Counted from the stretch's first letter, positions 36,620 through 45,898 are shown. The stretch is 64,000 nt of DNA from an uncultured Actinomycetes bacterium (GCA_937927725.1 CALBSE010000035.1:1-64000); one strand, 5' to 3'. Notes: generated by a model not told the origin, from the sequence alone. Program-made: numbers and translations.

Positions 36620-37855
36620 ATGGCGGGACAGGCCGAAAGCGGCAAGGTACAAACGAACGGTGACGGTGCTGCTCTGCGGCGTCGCCCTCTTTCGGTTGGC
36701 GATCCGCAGACACTCAAATCCTGGGCCGAGGGCCAGTTGGTTGGGCTTGGCGAAAGCGGACGGGCCACGGTCGCCGCTTCTGGTCCGTACGCGCTGCTTG
36801 GTCTTTGTGCCTTTTGGGCGGGAGATTTCGCTGCGCTTGACGAGATGCTTGAGATCGCCTCACGACTTGTGGGTCCTGGGCCATGGTCGGACGAGATCGC
36901 AGCACGGGTCGTTCTTCAGCGTTCACTTTCGGCGGTTCTCGCATCACTTCGTGGTCAACGCGACGAAGCCGAGAGTCAATTCGCGGCGGCACTCGCCCCA
37001 AGTGGTGGGCAAGCCGTCGACGAGGCTCGGGTCGTGGCGTATTCGATGCGAGCCGCGCTCGCGAGCGAAGGGTTTCCAGACCGTGCACTTGAAGATGTCC
37101 AGCGCGCCCGTGAACTTTCTGCCGCATTAGGGAAGCAGGAGTTGGCCGCAGTCGCAGCAATTGGCGAAGGGTGGGCCCACAGTGAACTGGGCCAACTCGA
37201 TCAAGCGGCGCAGGTTCTTCAAGCCGCTTCCGCTGAATTGCCGGGCAACCTCGAACGTTCTGTGGCCCAACTCCGTTTGGCGGAAGTGCAGCTCCGGATG
37301 GGTGATCGTGCGTCGGCCCGGGCAACAGTCGATGCTGCTCGCGAAACCTTCCTCGAAGCAGAAGCCCGATACTGGGGCGCACGTGCAGTTCTGCTCACCG
37401 GCGCGATCGATCGCGACCGCGGTGGACGCTGGCTCAAACTCGCTCGAGAACTATCACTCTCAGATCCCGCTTACGACAGACTTTTCCTGCCCGAAGGATC
37501 GTTGACGATCAACGTCTCGGCACCAGCATCAGTCCTTCGTGATGGAGCGCCAATCGAGTTCTTGACGCGCCACGCAGAAGCTGCAGTGCGATTGCTAGCG
37601 ACGGCAGGTTCAAACGGAATGAGTTCTCGAACACTCAGTGATGTGTTCTGGCCGGGCATTCCTGAAGAACGTCAACGCGCGCGTCTTCGGACGTTGTTGT
37701 GGCAGGCCCGAAACTCGTTAGGCGCAGATGCATGGCGCGTGCAGCGACAACGCGACTTGGTTGTGTTTGACACGAGTGGCGTGGAGGTTTCCGGATCAGT
37801 CACTGCTGCGGCGATTACAAAAGAGTTTGCCGCTCGCCGTTCGTCTTCTCGTTAG
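36620..37855 (+). CDS. TPR protein with C-terminal winged-helix (reverse SARP-like) domain
   Basis: A 411-residue probable regulator. Residues 30-280 form repeated helical pairs typical of TPR units (for example ALEDVQRARELSAALGKQEL and QLDQAAQVLQAASAEL). Residues 300-390 resemble an OmpR/SARP winged helix: INVSAPASVLRDGAPIEFLT, a recognition-helix region RQRARLRTLLWQARNSLG and a beta-hairpin wing WRVQRQRDLVVFD. In SARPs the DNA-binding domain comes first and the TPR-like domain second; here the order is reversed. I chose ATG at 36620; a TTG at 36596 is possible. It is divergent from the TetR gene; AGATCTTT repeats twice upstream (36551-36575). Confidence 0.7.
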   Translation: MAGQAESGKVQTNGDGAALRRRPLSVGDPQTLKSWAEGQLVGLGESGRATVAASGPYALLGLCAFWAGDFAALDEMLEIASRLVGPGPWSDEIAARVVLQRSLSAVLASLRGQRDEAESQFAAALAPSGGQAVDEARVVAYSMRAALASEGFPDRALEDVQRARELSAALGKQELAAVAAIGEGWAHSELGQLDQAAQVLQAASAELPGNLERSVAQLRLAEVQLRMGDRASARATVDAARETFLEAEARYWGARAVLLTGAIDRDRGGRWLKLARELSLSDPAYDRLFLPEGSLTINVSAPASVLRDGAPIEFLTRHAEAAVRLLATAGSNGMSSRTLSDVFWPGIPEERQRARLRTLLWQARNSLGADAWRVQRQRDLVVFDTSGVEVSGSVTAAAITKEFAARRSSSR

Positions 37856-37868
37856 GACGACGAAGAAT

Positions 37869-37985
37869 TCACACGTCGTCGGGGTCGTACTCGCCGCGCT
37901 CGTAACGACGGCGACGGCTGATCTGGGCGCCGAAGGCAACGACACAGATGACGGCAAGGATGGCGAAGATCGCGACGAGGATCAT
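37869..37985 (-). CDS. 38-residue single-helix membrane protein
   Basis: A very short ORF found by reading the minus strand: MILVAIFAILAVICVVAFGA is a clean membrane helix, followed by QISRRRRYERGEYDPDDV, a basic stop-transfer patch and an acidic tail. That layout is typical of real small membrane proteins and unlikely by chance. It lies 36 bases downstream of the acyl-CoA dehydrogenase stop and on the same strand, so it may be co-transcribed. No strong ribosome-binding sequence is seen. Function unknown. Confidence 0.45.
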   Translation of the reverse strand: MILVAIFAILAVICVVAFGAQISRRRRYERGEYDPDDV

Positions 37986-38021
37986 GGGAACAGCCTAGGC
38001 GGAGTCATTGTCCGGCAACGA

Positions 38022-39170
38022 TTATGGGCGCAGGGAGCGTCCGATGATTTCTTTCATGATCTCGGTCGTTCCGCCGTAAATCGTCTGAATGCGGGTATCG
38101 AGGTAGGCCCGGGCGATCGGGTATTCGAGCATGTAGCCATACCCGCCGTGAAGTTGAACGCAGGAATCGACAACGCGCTTCTGTAATTCCGTTGTCCACC
38201 ATTTGGCCATGGCGGCCTCCTCGACGGTGAGTTCTTTGGAGTTAAGCGCCTCGATGCATCGGTCGAGGAAAACTTCGGCGATTTCAATTTCCGTTGCGCA
38301 TTCGGCGAGTACAAAGCGGGAGTTCTGGAATGCGGCGACGGGCTGGCCGAATGCTGTGCGTTCGTGGGTGTACTCGAGGGTCCAGCGCAGGGCCTGACGT
38401 GCGGCAGCAACAGCGCCGACAGCAATTGAGAGTCGCTCTTGTGGAAGGTTCTCGACCAAGTGCAGGAAACCCATGCCTTCGCCGCCGAGGAGGTTGGTGA
38501 ATGGGACTCGTGCGTCGGTAAAGAACAGTTCTGCGGTGTCTTGGGCGTGGAGTCCGACCTTTTCGAGGTTTCGGCCACGCTCGAATCCTGGAGTTCCGCG
38601 TTCAATTACCAAAAGGCTCATGCCCTTGTGGCGCTCGTTGGGATCAGTCTTCACCGCAACGATGACGAGATCGGCATTAATGCCATTGGTGATGAAAGTC
38701 TTTGCTCCATTCACCACGTAGTCGTCGCCATCGCGAATCGCTGAGGTCGACATTGATGCAAGGTCCGAGCCGATACCAGGTTCGGTCATCGCGATCGCGG
38801 TGACGAGTTCACCCGAGCAGATACCGGGGAGCCACCGCTGTTTCTGTTCATCGGTGGTCAGCGAAAGGAAATAGGGGAGACACACGTCGTTGTGCAGCGT
38901 GATGCCGATACCGGCTGGGGCTGCACCGGAGTAGGCGAACTCTTCACTGATGACAGCGTTGTACCGGAAGTCCTCGACGCCACCACCGCCGAACTGCTCC
39001 GGCGCGTCCATCCCGAGGAAGCCTGCAGCGCCAGCGGCGGTAAACAGCTCGCGGTCCACGATCCCGTCGCGATCCCAACGTTCAAAGTTTGGGGTGACCT
39101 CGCGTTCAATGAAGGTGCGGACCGATTGGCGGAATAGTTCGTGGTCTTCGGTGAAAATGGATCTACGCAT
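38022..39170 (-). CDS. Acyl-CoA dehydrogenase
   Basis: A 382-residue FAD flavoenzyme catalysing alpha-beta desaturation of an acyl-CoA. Motifs run in normal order: N-terminal helical domain from FTEDHELFRQSVRTFIEREV, the FAD/substrate segment TAIAMTEPGIGSDLASM, the middle beta-domain VNGAKTFITNGINADLV and the C-terminal QLHGGYGYMLEYPIARAYLD with IYGGTTEIMKEIIGRSL. The expected catalytic base lies in the YGGTTE region. I chose ATG at 39170 (MRRSIFTED); an upstream extension to 39257 has no family similarity and reaches towards the riboswitch. Substrate chain length is unknown; medium- or long-chain use is likely. Confidence 0.93.
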   Translation of the reverse strand: MRRSIFTEDHELFRQSVRTFIEREVTPNFERWDRDGIVDRELFTAAGAAGFLGMDAPEQFGGGGVEDFRYNAVISEEFAYSGAAPAGIGITLHNDVCLPYFLSLTTDEQKQRWLPGICSGELVTAIAMTEPGIGSDLASMSTSAIRDGDDYVVNGAKTFITNGINADLVIVAVKTDPNERHKGMSLLVIERGTPGFERGRNLEKVGLHAQDTAELFFTDARVPFTNLLGGEGMGFLHLVENLPQERLSIAVGAVAAARQALRWTLEYTHERTAFGQPVAAFQNSRFVLAECATEIEIAEVFLDRCIEALNSKELTVEEAAMAKWWTTELQKRVVDSCVQLHGGYGYMLEYPIARAYLDTRIQTIYGGTTEIMKEIIGRSLRP

Positions 39171-39251
39171 GCCGAGATCGTAGGGGGGCCACGGCGGATG
39201 AGGGCGGTCCAATCCGCACGTTCGTGAAGGGATCTGTGTACCCTTGCGTTT

Positions 39252-39344
39252 GAACACGGGAGTCCGGGAGGCCGGGCTGAGAGGGAAGAGCCGATCTCTT
39301 CCGACCGTTGCACCTGATCCGGGTCATGCCGGCGAAGGAAGTTT
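39252..39344 (+). ncRNA. TPP (THI-box) riboswitch
   Basis: A clear thiamine-pyrophosphate riboswitch on the plus strand. Conserved blocks are ACGGGAG, GGGCTGAGAGGG (39273-39284), ACCTGATCCGGGTCATGCC (39312-39330) and GGCGAAGGAAG. All the pyrimidine- and pyrophosphate-sensor elements are present in the right order. It stands about 55 bases upstream of thiN and would lower expression of the thiamine kinase-transport operon when TPP is abundant. No obvious terminator hairpin with a T-tract follows, so translational control is more likely than attenuation. Confidence 0.95.
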
Positions 39345-39398
39345 TCGGTTCACACTTGGTTTGTGCTCGTTCGTGTCGTTCCCCTGTAGGTGCTCGAC

Positions 39399-40100
39399 AT
39401 GTCGGAACTCGAAAGCGATAATCCACGTGCCGCGATCATCGTGATGGGCGGTGTTCGCCCAGACGTGGATCTCGCTGCAGCACTCGAGACTGACCAGGTT
39501 CTCGTGATTGCGGCAGATTCGGGCGCAGTTCACGCTCGATCTGCGGGTTTAGCGATCGACATCGCGGTCGGGGACTTCGATTCGATTCCACCTGCGCTTC
39601 TGCTGGAACTTGAATCGGCAGGCGTACGCGTCGAGCGCCATCCTGTGGCCAAGGATGCGACCGACCTCGAACTCGCGATCGATGTCGCGATCCGAGAGGG
39701 CGCTGACGTCATCACAATTGTCGGCGGGCACGGCGGACGGGTCGACCAGTCATTCGCGAATGCATTCGTTCTTGCTTCGCCTGCCTATGCGCATATCTCG
39801 ATGCACGCAATTCTTGATTCCGCCTTAGTCTCGGTTGTGCATGGCGGGGGAGGCATCACGTTTGTTGGAGCGCCCGGTGACGTTGTGACGATCCTGCCGC
39901 TTCATGGAGACGCTGTGGGTGTGCGAACAGTGGGTCTCGAGTATCCCCTCCATGGAGAGACCCTGCCATCGGGTACCACGCGTGGCGTGAGCAATGTGTT
40001 GCTTGATCGGGAAGCGACGGTCTCGCTCGAATCTGGAACCGTTCTCGTCGTTCGACCCGGTCCTGAAAATTCTTTTCAACAGAATGGAGAAATGCAATGA
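39399..40100 (+). CDS. thiN: Thiamine pyrophosphokinase
   Basis: A 233-residue thiamine diphosphokinase that makes TPP from thiamine and ATP. Family stretches are VIAADSGAVHARSAGLAIDI, VGDFDSIPPALL (metal-binding DFDS), HPVAKDATDLELAIDVA and IVGGHGGRVDQSFANAFVLA. It is the first gene behind the TPP riboswitch and its TGA overlaps the thiB ATG. I chose ATG at 39399; a GTG three codons upstream is also possible. The operon pairs import (thiBPQ) with activation (thiN), so it salvages external thiamine. Confidence 0.93.
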   Translation: MSELESDNPRAAIIVMGGVRPDVDLAAALETDQVLVIAADSGAVHARSAGLAIDIAVGDFDSIPPALLLELESAGVRVERHPVAKDATDLELAIDVAIREGADVITIVGGHGGRVDQSFANAFVLASPAYAHISMHAILDSALVSVVHGGGGITFVGAPGDVVTILPLHGDAVGVRTVGLEYPLHGETLPSGTTRGVSNVLLDREATVSLESGTVLVVRPGPENSFQQNGEMQ

Positions 40101-41218
40101 AGCGCAGGTTCAGTCTCGCAGCACTTTCGTTCGTCATTCTCGCTGGTGCATGCGGGTCGTCAGGTTCAGCGGCGAAGCAACCAACGGTGATTGCTTCTGT
40201 GCTTGTAAACGGCCAACTGCCACATTTCGACCAGCCTCAAACGTTGAAGGTGCTGACGCACGATTCGTTTGCAGTGACACAGTCTGTTCTCGACGAGTTC
40301 GAAGCAGCGACAAATGTCAAAGTCGAACTGATTCCTTCGGGTGACGCAGTTGCGATGACGAACTCGGCGATTTTGACTGCAGGCAATCCTGTGGCCGACG
40401 TGATCTTTGGCTTTGATGAAAACCTTTTGGGTTCCGTTCTTGAGAACAATCTCCTCCAGGCATATCGGCCGGATCGCCTGAAGACCGTCGAACCCGACTA
40501 CGTCATTGATGCCTCAGGAATGGCGACTCCAATTGATCATGGCGATGTGTGCGTGAACTTTGATCGTGGTGCGTTCGCAAAGGCGGGAACATCCATTCCG
40601 ACAACGTTCGACGGTCTTGGACAACCGGCAGTCAAGAGCGATCTCGTGGTTGAAGATCCATCCACGTCGACGCCGGGACTGGCGTTCATGTTGGCAACTA
40701 TCGCAAAGTTCGGCGGCGGAAACGACACGTCGGAAGACGCTTCGTGGCTGACCTATTGGAAGCAGCTGAAAGCAAACGGCGTGAGCGTCGTCGACAGTTG
40801 GGAAACCGCGTATTACGGCAGTTTTTCTGGGGGGAGTGGCAAAGGCGATCGTCCATTGGTCGTGAGTTACGCGTCGAGTCCTCCGGCAGAGGTCGCGGAC
40901 ACGAGTCTTCCTGTTGACCAGGCGCCGACTGGTGTCATTACTGATACCTGTTACCGGCAAACAGAATTTGCTGGAATTCTGCGAGGTGCCGCGAACTCGC
41001 AGGCAGCTGCCGCATTCATCGAATTCATGTTGGGCAACTCCTTTCAGGCTGATGTACCAGGACAGATGTACGTCTATCCGGTTGTGAAGGGCACGACCTT
41101 GACCGACACGTTTGCCAAATACACTGCGCCGGTTGCATCGCCGCTGACGCTGCCCTATGCCGACGTTTCGGCGAATCGTGATCGGTGGATCGCGCAGTGG
41201 TCAGCACTCTTCCGCTGA
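40097..41218 (+). CDS. thiB: Thiamine ABC transporter substrate-binding lipoprotein
   Basis: A 373-residue extracytoplasmic solute-binding protein anchored as a lipoprotein. The signal sequence ends in LSFVILAGACGSSGS, giving a lipobox Cys at about residue 19. The body resembles ThiB/TbpA: TLKVLTHDSFAVTQSVLDEF, NPVADVIFGFDENLLG, YVIDASGMATPIDHGDVCVN and SYASSPPAEV. Context is decisive: TPP riboswitch and thiN before, permease and ATPase after. The start overlaps the thiN stop by 4 bases. Confidence 0.93.
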   Translation: MKRRFSLAALSFVILAGACGSSGSAAKQPTVIASVLVNGQLPHFDQPQTLKVLTHDSFAVTQSVLDEFEAATNVKVELIPSGDAVAMTNSAILTAGNPVADVIFGFDENLLGSVLENNLLQAYRPDRLKTVEPDYVIDASGMATPIDHGDVCVNFDRGAFAKAGTSIPTTFDGLGQPAVKSDLVVEDPSTSTPGLAFMLATIAKFGGGNDTSEDASWLTYWKQLKANGVSVVDSWETAYYGSFSGGSGKGDRPLVVSYASSPPAEVADTSLPVDQAPTGVITDTCYRQTEFAGILRGAANSQAAAAFIEFMLGNSFQADVPGQMYVYPVVKGTTLTDTFAKYTAPVASPLTLPYADVSANRDRWIAQWSALFR

Positions 41219-42888
41219 ACCAAACATCTCCTCCTGTGAGCTCACGTCGCAACTCGTGGTGGCGGCTACTCGCTGCAGCGCCTCCGCTTGTCTTCCTCGC
41301 AGTATTTTTTGCGTGGCCAGTTGGAGCAATTCTCCTGAGGGGACTGCATTCCGGTGGAACTTGGAATGTTGGAGTTTTCGGTGATGTGTTCACCGATCCA
41401 ACAATGCGGCGAGTGCTCTGGTTTACGGCTTGGGAGTCGGTCGCTTCAACAGGTCTTTGCGTGCTCGTGGCGATTCCTGGAGCTGCGCTCTTTGCTCGCT
41501 ATCGGTTCAGGGGTAAGCGGCTGCTGTGGTCTGCACTCCTTGTTCCTTTTGTGCTCCCGACTGTCGTTGTCGCCGTTTCGATGCTCGGAATTATCGGGGG
41601 CGGAGGACTTACTGGGATCAATCTCAACGGAACAGTTTGGGCAATTCTGATCGCTCATGTTTTCTTTAACTATGCCGTTGTCGTTCGAACGGTCGGGTCA
41701 ACTTGGTCAACGATTGATCCACGATTGGAAGAGTCAGCACGTGCATTAGGAGCACCGCCTTGGCGAGTATTTGCCGAAGTCACCTGGCCGCTCATCCGAT
41801 CAGCAGTTGCTGCGGCATCGTCAATCGTGTTTCTGTTCAGTTTCACCTCGTTTGGAATCGTCCTGATCCTCGGCGGAATCTCACACCGCACACTTGAAGT
41901 TGAGATTTACGATCAAACGGCAAAGTTTCTCCACCTTGATCTTGCTGCGGTACTCGCACTCGTGCAGTTGGTTGTTGTTGTCCTGATCCTTGTGTGGTTC
42001 GGGCGTTCTCAGCGACGTCGATCGGTACTTTTCGATCAGCGATCGGCATCCGAGACCGAACATCTTGCAGAAACTCCCCGGCAGCGGTGGTTCGTCCGAT
42101 CAAACCTTGCCTTCATGGCGCTATTGCTCGGAACCCCCCTTTTTGTCCTCGTGGTGCGTTCGTTCGCTACTCCCGACGGTTGGGGCTTTGGTTTCTATCG
42201 TTCGCTCGCCGATAGCCGTGGAGGATCAACCTCGTTTGTGCCGCCGATCGACGCGATTGGTAATTCGCTGCTGTTTGCCTCGATTGCGACAGTGATCGCT
42301 CTCGTCCTCGGTCTTTGCGCGGCGTGGGCAATTGTCGGTGATGGATCCGTTGACTCTGACTCGCGATTTGCTCGATGGACCGATACCGCATTGATGATTC
42401 CGCTTGGGACATCTGCAGTCACGGTTGGTTTTGGATTTCTCATCGTCTTCGACGAACCACCCTTGAATCTTCGGTCGTCGCTCTGGCTCATTCCGATTGC
42501 CCACGCAATCGTTGCTCTTCCATTCGTGGTCCGCTTACTTGTACCTGCGCTTCGATCGATCGATCCGCGAGTTCGGGAAGCGGCCGCAACGCTCGGCGCC
42601 TCTCCTCGACGCGTTTGGTGGAGCGTCGATGTACCTATCGTTGGACGAGCGCTCGCCGCTGCCGCCGGGTTTGCCTTCGCTGTCTCTCTCGGTGAATTCG
42701 GAGCAACAGCATTTCTTATTCGTCCTGATCGGCCCACAATGCCTATTGCTATTTATCGAGCTCTCGGCCGACCGGGCGTGTACAACTTTGGCCAAGCGAT
42801 GGCGATGTCGACACTTCTCATGGTGCTCACCGTTGTCGTCATCCTGCTCATCGACCGATTCCGCCCCGCCGGAGTTTCGGAGTTTTGA
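41185..42888 (+). CDS. thiP: Thiamine ABC transporter permease
   Basis: A 567-residue inner-membrane permease with two fused binding-protein-dependent transport units, as in ThiP. Each half has about six helices and an EAA loop facing the ATPase: ESARALGAPPWRVFAEVTWP in half one and REAAATLGASPRRVWWSVDV in half two. The GTG at 41185 overlaps the thiB end by 34 bases; GTG at 41197 or 41236 could be the true start, and none has a clear ribosome-binding sequence. It passes thiamine delivered by ThiB, powered by ThiQ. Confidence 0.92.
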   Translation: MDRAVVSTLPLNQTSPPVSSRRNSWWRLLAAAPPLVFLAVFFAWPVGAILLRGLHSGGTWNVGVFGDVFTDPTMRRVLWFTAWESVASTGLCVLVAIPGAALFARYRFRGKRLLWSALLVPFVLPTVVVAVSMLGIIGGGGLTGINLNGTVWAILIAHVFFNYAVVVRTVGSTWSTIDPRLEESARALGAPPWRVFAEVTWPLIRSAVAAASSIVFLFSFTSFGIVLILGGISHRTLEVEIYDQTAKFLHLDLAAVLALVQLVVVVLILVWFGRSQRRRSVLFDQRSASETEHLAETPRQRWFVRSNLAFMALLLGTPLFVLVVRSFATPDGWGFGFYRSLADSRGGSTSFVPPIDAIGNSLLFASIATVIALVLGLCAAWAIVGDGSVDSDSRFARWTDTALMIPLGTSAVTVGFGFLIVFDEPPLNLRSSLWLIPIAHAIVALPFVVRLLVPALRSIDPRVREAAATLGASPRRVWWSVDVPIVGRALAAAAGFAFAVSLGEFGATAFLIRPDRPTMPIAIYRALGRPGVYNFGQAMAMSTLLMVLTVVVILLIDRFRPAGVSEF

Positions 42889-42889
42889 C

Positions 42890-43615
42890 ATGACCACACC
42901 ATTCCTCTCCCTAAATCATGTGAGTGCTCGTCATGGCAAGAGCGAGACGTATGCCCTCCGCGACGTCTCCTTTGAAATCAGTCGTGGCGAGGTTGTAGGT
43001 GTGCTTGGGTCCTCAGGGTCGGGGAAAACCACATTGCTGCGCGTCATCGCGGGCCTTCACGCTGTCTCAGAAGGCACGGTTGTCCTCAACGGCGAAGATC
43101 TGACGACGACTCCGACACATCAGCGCAGCGTCGGTCTGATGTTTCAAGAGCATGCGCTGTTTCCGCACCTCAACGTTTTTGACAATGTGGCATTCGGACT
43201 TCGAATGGCAAAAATTCCCAAGTCTGATCGGTCGATTCGAGTAGACGAAGCCCTTGAACTCGTTGGACTCACCGGATTCGGAACTCGAGATGTGTCATCG
43301 TTGTCCGGAGGAGAGCGACAGCGTGTTGCGCTTGCGCGAACCATAGCGCCGTCGCCGAGTTTGCTTCTGCTTGACGAGCCCATGGGGTCACTCGACCGTG
43401 TTCTGCGCGATCGACTGGTGCCGGAACTCCGGGAACTCATCAACCGCCTCGATCTCACGGCGGTCTACGTCACGCACGATCGAGCAGAGGCGTTCGAATT
43501 GGCCGACCGCATCGCAGTCCTCAGCGAAGGCAAAGTGATTCAGTTCGACACCCCGAGCGCGCTTGACGCATATCCGGCCACCGATCACGTGGCGCAGCTG
43601 CTCGGTCACGGCTGA
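42890..43615 (+). CDS. thiQ: Thiamine ABC transporter ATPase
   Basis: A 241-residue ABC ATPase. Walker A GSSGSGKTTLLRVIAG, Q-loop in GLMFQEHALFPHLNVFDNVA, signature SSLSGGERQRVALARTIA, Walker B LLLLDEPMGSLDR and H-loop YVTHDRAEAFELAD are all present. ATG at 42890 follows the thiP stop by one base; the frame is open much further upstream but that part lies inside thiP. It completes the TPP-riboswitch-controlled thiamine operon. Sequence alone would also fit other importers; specificity comes from context. Confidence 0.93.
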   Translation: MTTPFLSLNHVSARHGKSETYALRDVSFEISRGEVVGVLGSSGSGKTTLLRVIAGLHAVSEGTVVLNGEDLTTTPTHQRSVGLMFQEHALFPHLNVFDNVAFGLRMAKIPKSDRSIRVDEALELVGLTGFGTRDVSSLSGGERQRVALARTIAPSPSLLLLDEPMGSLDRVLRDRLVPELRELINRLDLTAVYVTHDRAEAFELADRIAVLSEGKVIQFDTPSALDAYPATDHVAQLLGHG

Positions 43616-43642
43616 CTCTTGTTCGTGCGACACAATGGGTCC

Positions 43643-44068
43643 ATGGATCTGACTGCAACTCTTGATGCTTCGTGTTCCCTTGAGCAGTTGCGGGGTTGGG
43701 TGGGCGATCTCTCGCGCTACCCAAATTGGCTTTCAATCGTTCCGAGTGCTGTCCCCGAGGAGGGCAGTGATCCCAGTGCTTGGGCCGTTGAGTTGCGGGC
43801 CAAAGTTGGTCCTATCGCCCGATCAAAACGATTGCGAATGATCCGCACAATCGATGAACCTTCGCATATTCGATTTGAGCGAGCGGAAACCGATGGTCGT
43901 AGCCATTCGCCGTGGGTCCTTGATGCCCAGCTCGAACCGATAGCGGCCGGAACCCGACTGACGATGGGGCTGCACTACGGCGGCTCGTTTGGGGCCGGTC
44001 TGTTTGAGCGCCTTCTGAACGATGAAATCGAGTCTTCGAAACAAACTCTTCGCTCGCTGGTGGAATGA
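43643..44068 (+). CDS. SRPBCC/polyketide-cyclase-like protein
   Basis: A 141-residue START-like (SRPBCC) protein with a hydrophobic ligand cavity expected; ligand unknown. It has the usual opening MDLTATLDASCSLEQLRGWV, the strand RLRMIRTIDEPSHIRFERAE and the C-terminal long helix with LFERLLNDEIESSKQTLRSL. ATG at 43643 is preferred over the frame opening at 43619. It lies between thiQ and pepF, 27 bases after the thiQ stop, but has no clear thiamine link. Confidence 0.75.
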   Translation: MDLTATLDASCSLEQLRGWVGDLSRYPNWLSIVPSAVPEEGSDPSAWAVELRAKVGPIARSKRLRMIRTIDEPSHIRFERAETDGRSHSPWVLDAQLEPIAAGTRLTMGLHYGGSFGAGLFERLLNDEIESSKQTLRSLVE

Positions 44069-44095
44069 GCCCTCTCGGTTCCGTAGCGTGTGCCC

Positions 44096-45895
44096 ATGAA
44101 TGTGCACGAAGACGCTGACCTCAACGCCGCCGATATCGCCTGGGACCTTGATCCACTTGTCGAAGGTGCTGGTCAAGAGGGAGTGAATCAACTCCTCGAG
44201 CAAGCGGAAGTGCTCACCGGTGAACTTGAACGGTGGCGTGGTCGCATCGGTGACCTCGAGGCGTCAGAGTTGGCGCAAGCAATGAAAACCTTGGGGGAGA
44301 TTCAGGATCGACTGGGCCGCGCTGGTTCATGGGTGTCATTGCGTTTTTCTGTCGACACATCGGATCCAGCGCTTGGTGCAGCGTTGCAGAAATTCCAAGA
44401 ACAAGCAACGGAGTTGTCCACTCGTTTGATCTTTCTAGAACTGGAGTGGGCCGAGGTTCCTGAAGCACGAGCTTCGAAGGTGCTCGAGTCAGACGATCTC
44501 AAGTTCTGCCGCTACTACCTCGAGTCGGCTCGTCGGTACCGCCCGCATCTGCTCACCGAACCGGAAGAGAAGATCCTCGCCGAGAAGGACGTCACCAGTT
44601 CATCTGCGTGGAGCCGACTGTTTGACGAATTGACTTCGGCCATTGTTGTGGAACTGCCCGATGGTCCCACAAGTCTTGAGCAAGGACTATCTCGGCTCGG
44701 TTCCCCTGATCGCGAGGAACGACGAATCGCCGCCGACGCTGTCACGGTTGCGCTCGAACCAGGTCTTCGAACGCGTGCATATGTGTTCAACACACTGATG
44801 GCCGACAAGTCGACGGATGATCGCCTACGCGCATATTCCTCGTGGGTGGCGAGCCGAAATCTAGCGAATCAAGCAAGCGATTCATCGGTTCAGGCTTTGG
44901 TGGATGCAGTTGTCGATCGTTATGACATTCCACAGCGTTGGTACCGGCTGAAGGCGCAACTGCTCGGTGTTGAACGACTTGCCGATTTCGACCGCAATGC
45001 GTCGATCGCAACGGTGGAGGAGGAATTCTCGTGGTCGCAGGCCACCGAGATCGTGCTCGACTCCTACGGTTCCTTCTCTTCTGAACTGGCGGGTGTCGTG
45101 AACACCTTTATTAACGAGAACTGGATCGATGCCCCCGTGCGTCCCGGAAAGCGCCCAGGTGCATTTTGTGCCTACACCGTTCCCAGCGCCCATCCCTTCT
45201 TGTTGCTCAACTGGACGAGTCGCCGTCGAGACGTACTTACCCTTGCGCATGAACTCGGACATGGGCTCCATGCGTATCTGGCTCGCGAACAGGGTGTCTT
45301 CCATCAGTCGACTCCGCTTACGTTGGCCGAGACAGCTTCTGTCTTTGGCGAAACCGTGACGTTTGGCCGATTGCTCGCCGACACCACAGACCCCAATGCC
45401 CGCCTTGCGCTTTTGGCCGAAAGCCTCGAAGGTCAAATCGCAACGGTGTTCCGACAGATCGCCATGAATCGATTTGAGAACGCCGTACACACGCATCGCC
45501 GTGAGATCGGTGAACTGTCAACCGAAGACTTTGCTGATGCATGGGAAGGAACACAGCGAGCCATGCTTGGCGATGCGGTTGAAATCACACCGGGCTATCG
45601 CTCGTGGTGGAGTTACATTCCCCATTTCATCGGCTCTCCTGGATACGTCTACGCGTACGCCTATGGGCAACTACTAGCGCTTGCGGTCTATGCGCGCTAC
45701 GAAGTCGAAGGCGACGCGTTCGTCCCGGCCTACCTCGATCTCTTGCGCGCCGGCGGATCAATGTCGCCCGAAGACCTTGGTCGAATCGTTGGGGTCGATC
45801 TGGCCGACCCTCGCTTCTGGGATGGCGGCCTCGCCATCATCGATGCACAACTCTCGGCTGCCGAACAGGCTGCTCGAGACGCTGGTCGCCTGTGA
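44096..45895 (+). CDS. pepF: Oligoendopeptidase F (M3B zinc peptidase)
   Basis: A 599-residue cytoplasmic metallopeptidase. The zinc motif HELGHGLH (HExxH) is in VLTLAHELGHGLHAYLAREQ near residue 387, and the downstream glutamate ligand is in TLAETASVFGETVTFG. The N-terminal helical domain and the C-terminal substrate region (GYVYAYAYGQLLALAVYARY) match the M3B family. It degrades short peptides. ATG at 44096 is chosen over GTG at 44090. It ends 3 bases from the convergent monooxygenase gene. Confidence 0.93.
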   Translation: MNVHEDADLNAADIAWDLDPLVEGAGQEGVNQLLEQAEVLTGELERWRGRIGDLEASELAQAMKTLGEIQDRLGRAGSWVSLRFSVDTSDPALGAALQKFQEQATELSTRLIFLELEWAEVPEARASKVLESDDLKFCRYYLESARRYRPHLLTEPEEKILAEKDVTSSSAWSRLFDELTSAIVVELPDGPTSLEQGLSRLGSPDREERRIAADAVTVALEPGLRTRAYVFNTLMADKSTDDRLRAYSSWVASRNLANQASDSSVQALVDAVVDRYDIPQRWYRLKAQLLGVERLADFDRNASIATVEEEFSWSQATEIVLDSYGSFSSELAGVVNTFINENWIDAPVRPGKRPGAFCAYTVPSAHPFLLLNWTSRRRDVLTLAHELGHGLHAYLAREQGVFHQSTPLTLAETASVFGETVTFGRLLADTTDPNARLALLAESLEGQIATVFRQIAMNRFENAVHTHRREIGELSTEDFADAWEGTQRAMLGDAVEITPGYRSWWSYIPHFIGSPGYVYAYAYGQLLALAVYARYEVEGDAFVPAYLDLLRAGGSMSPEDLGRIVGVDLADPRFWDGGLAIIDAQLSAAEQAARDAGRL

Positions 45896-45898
45896 TCG

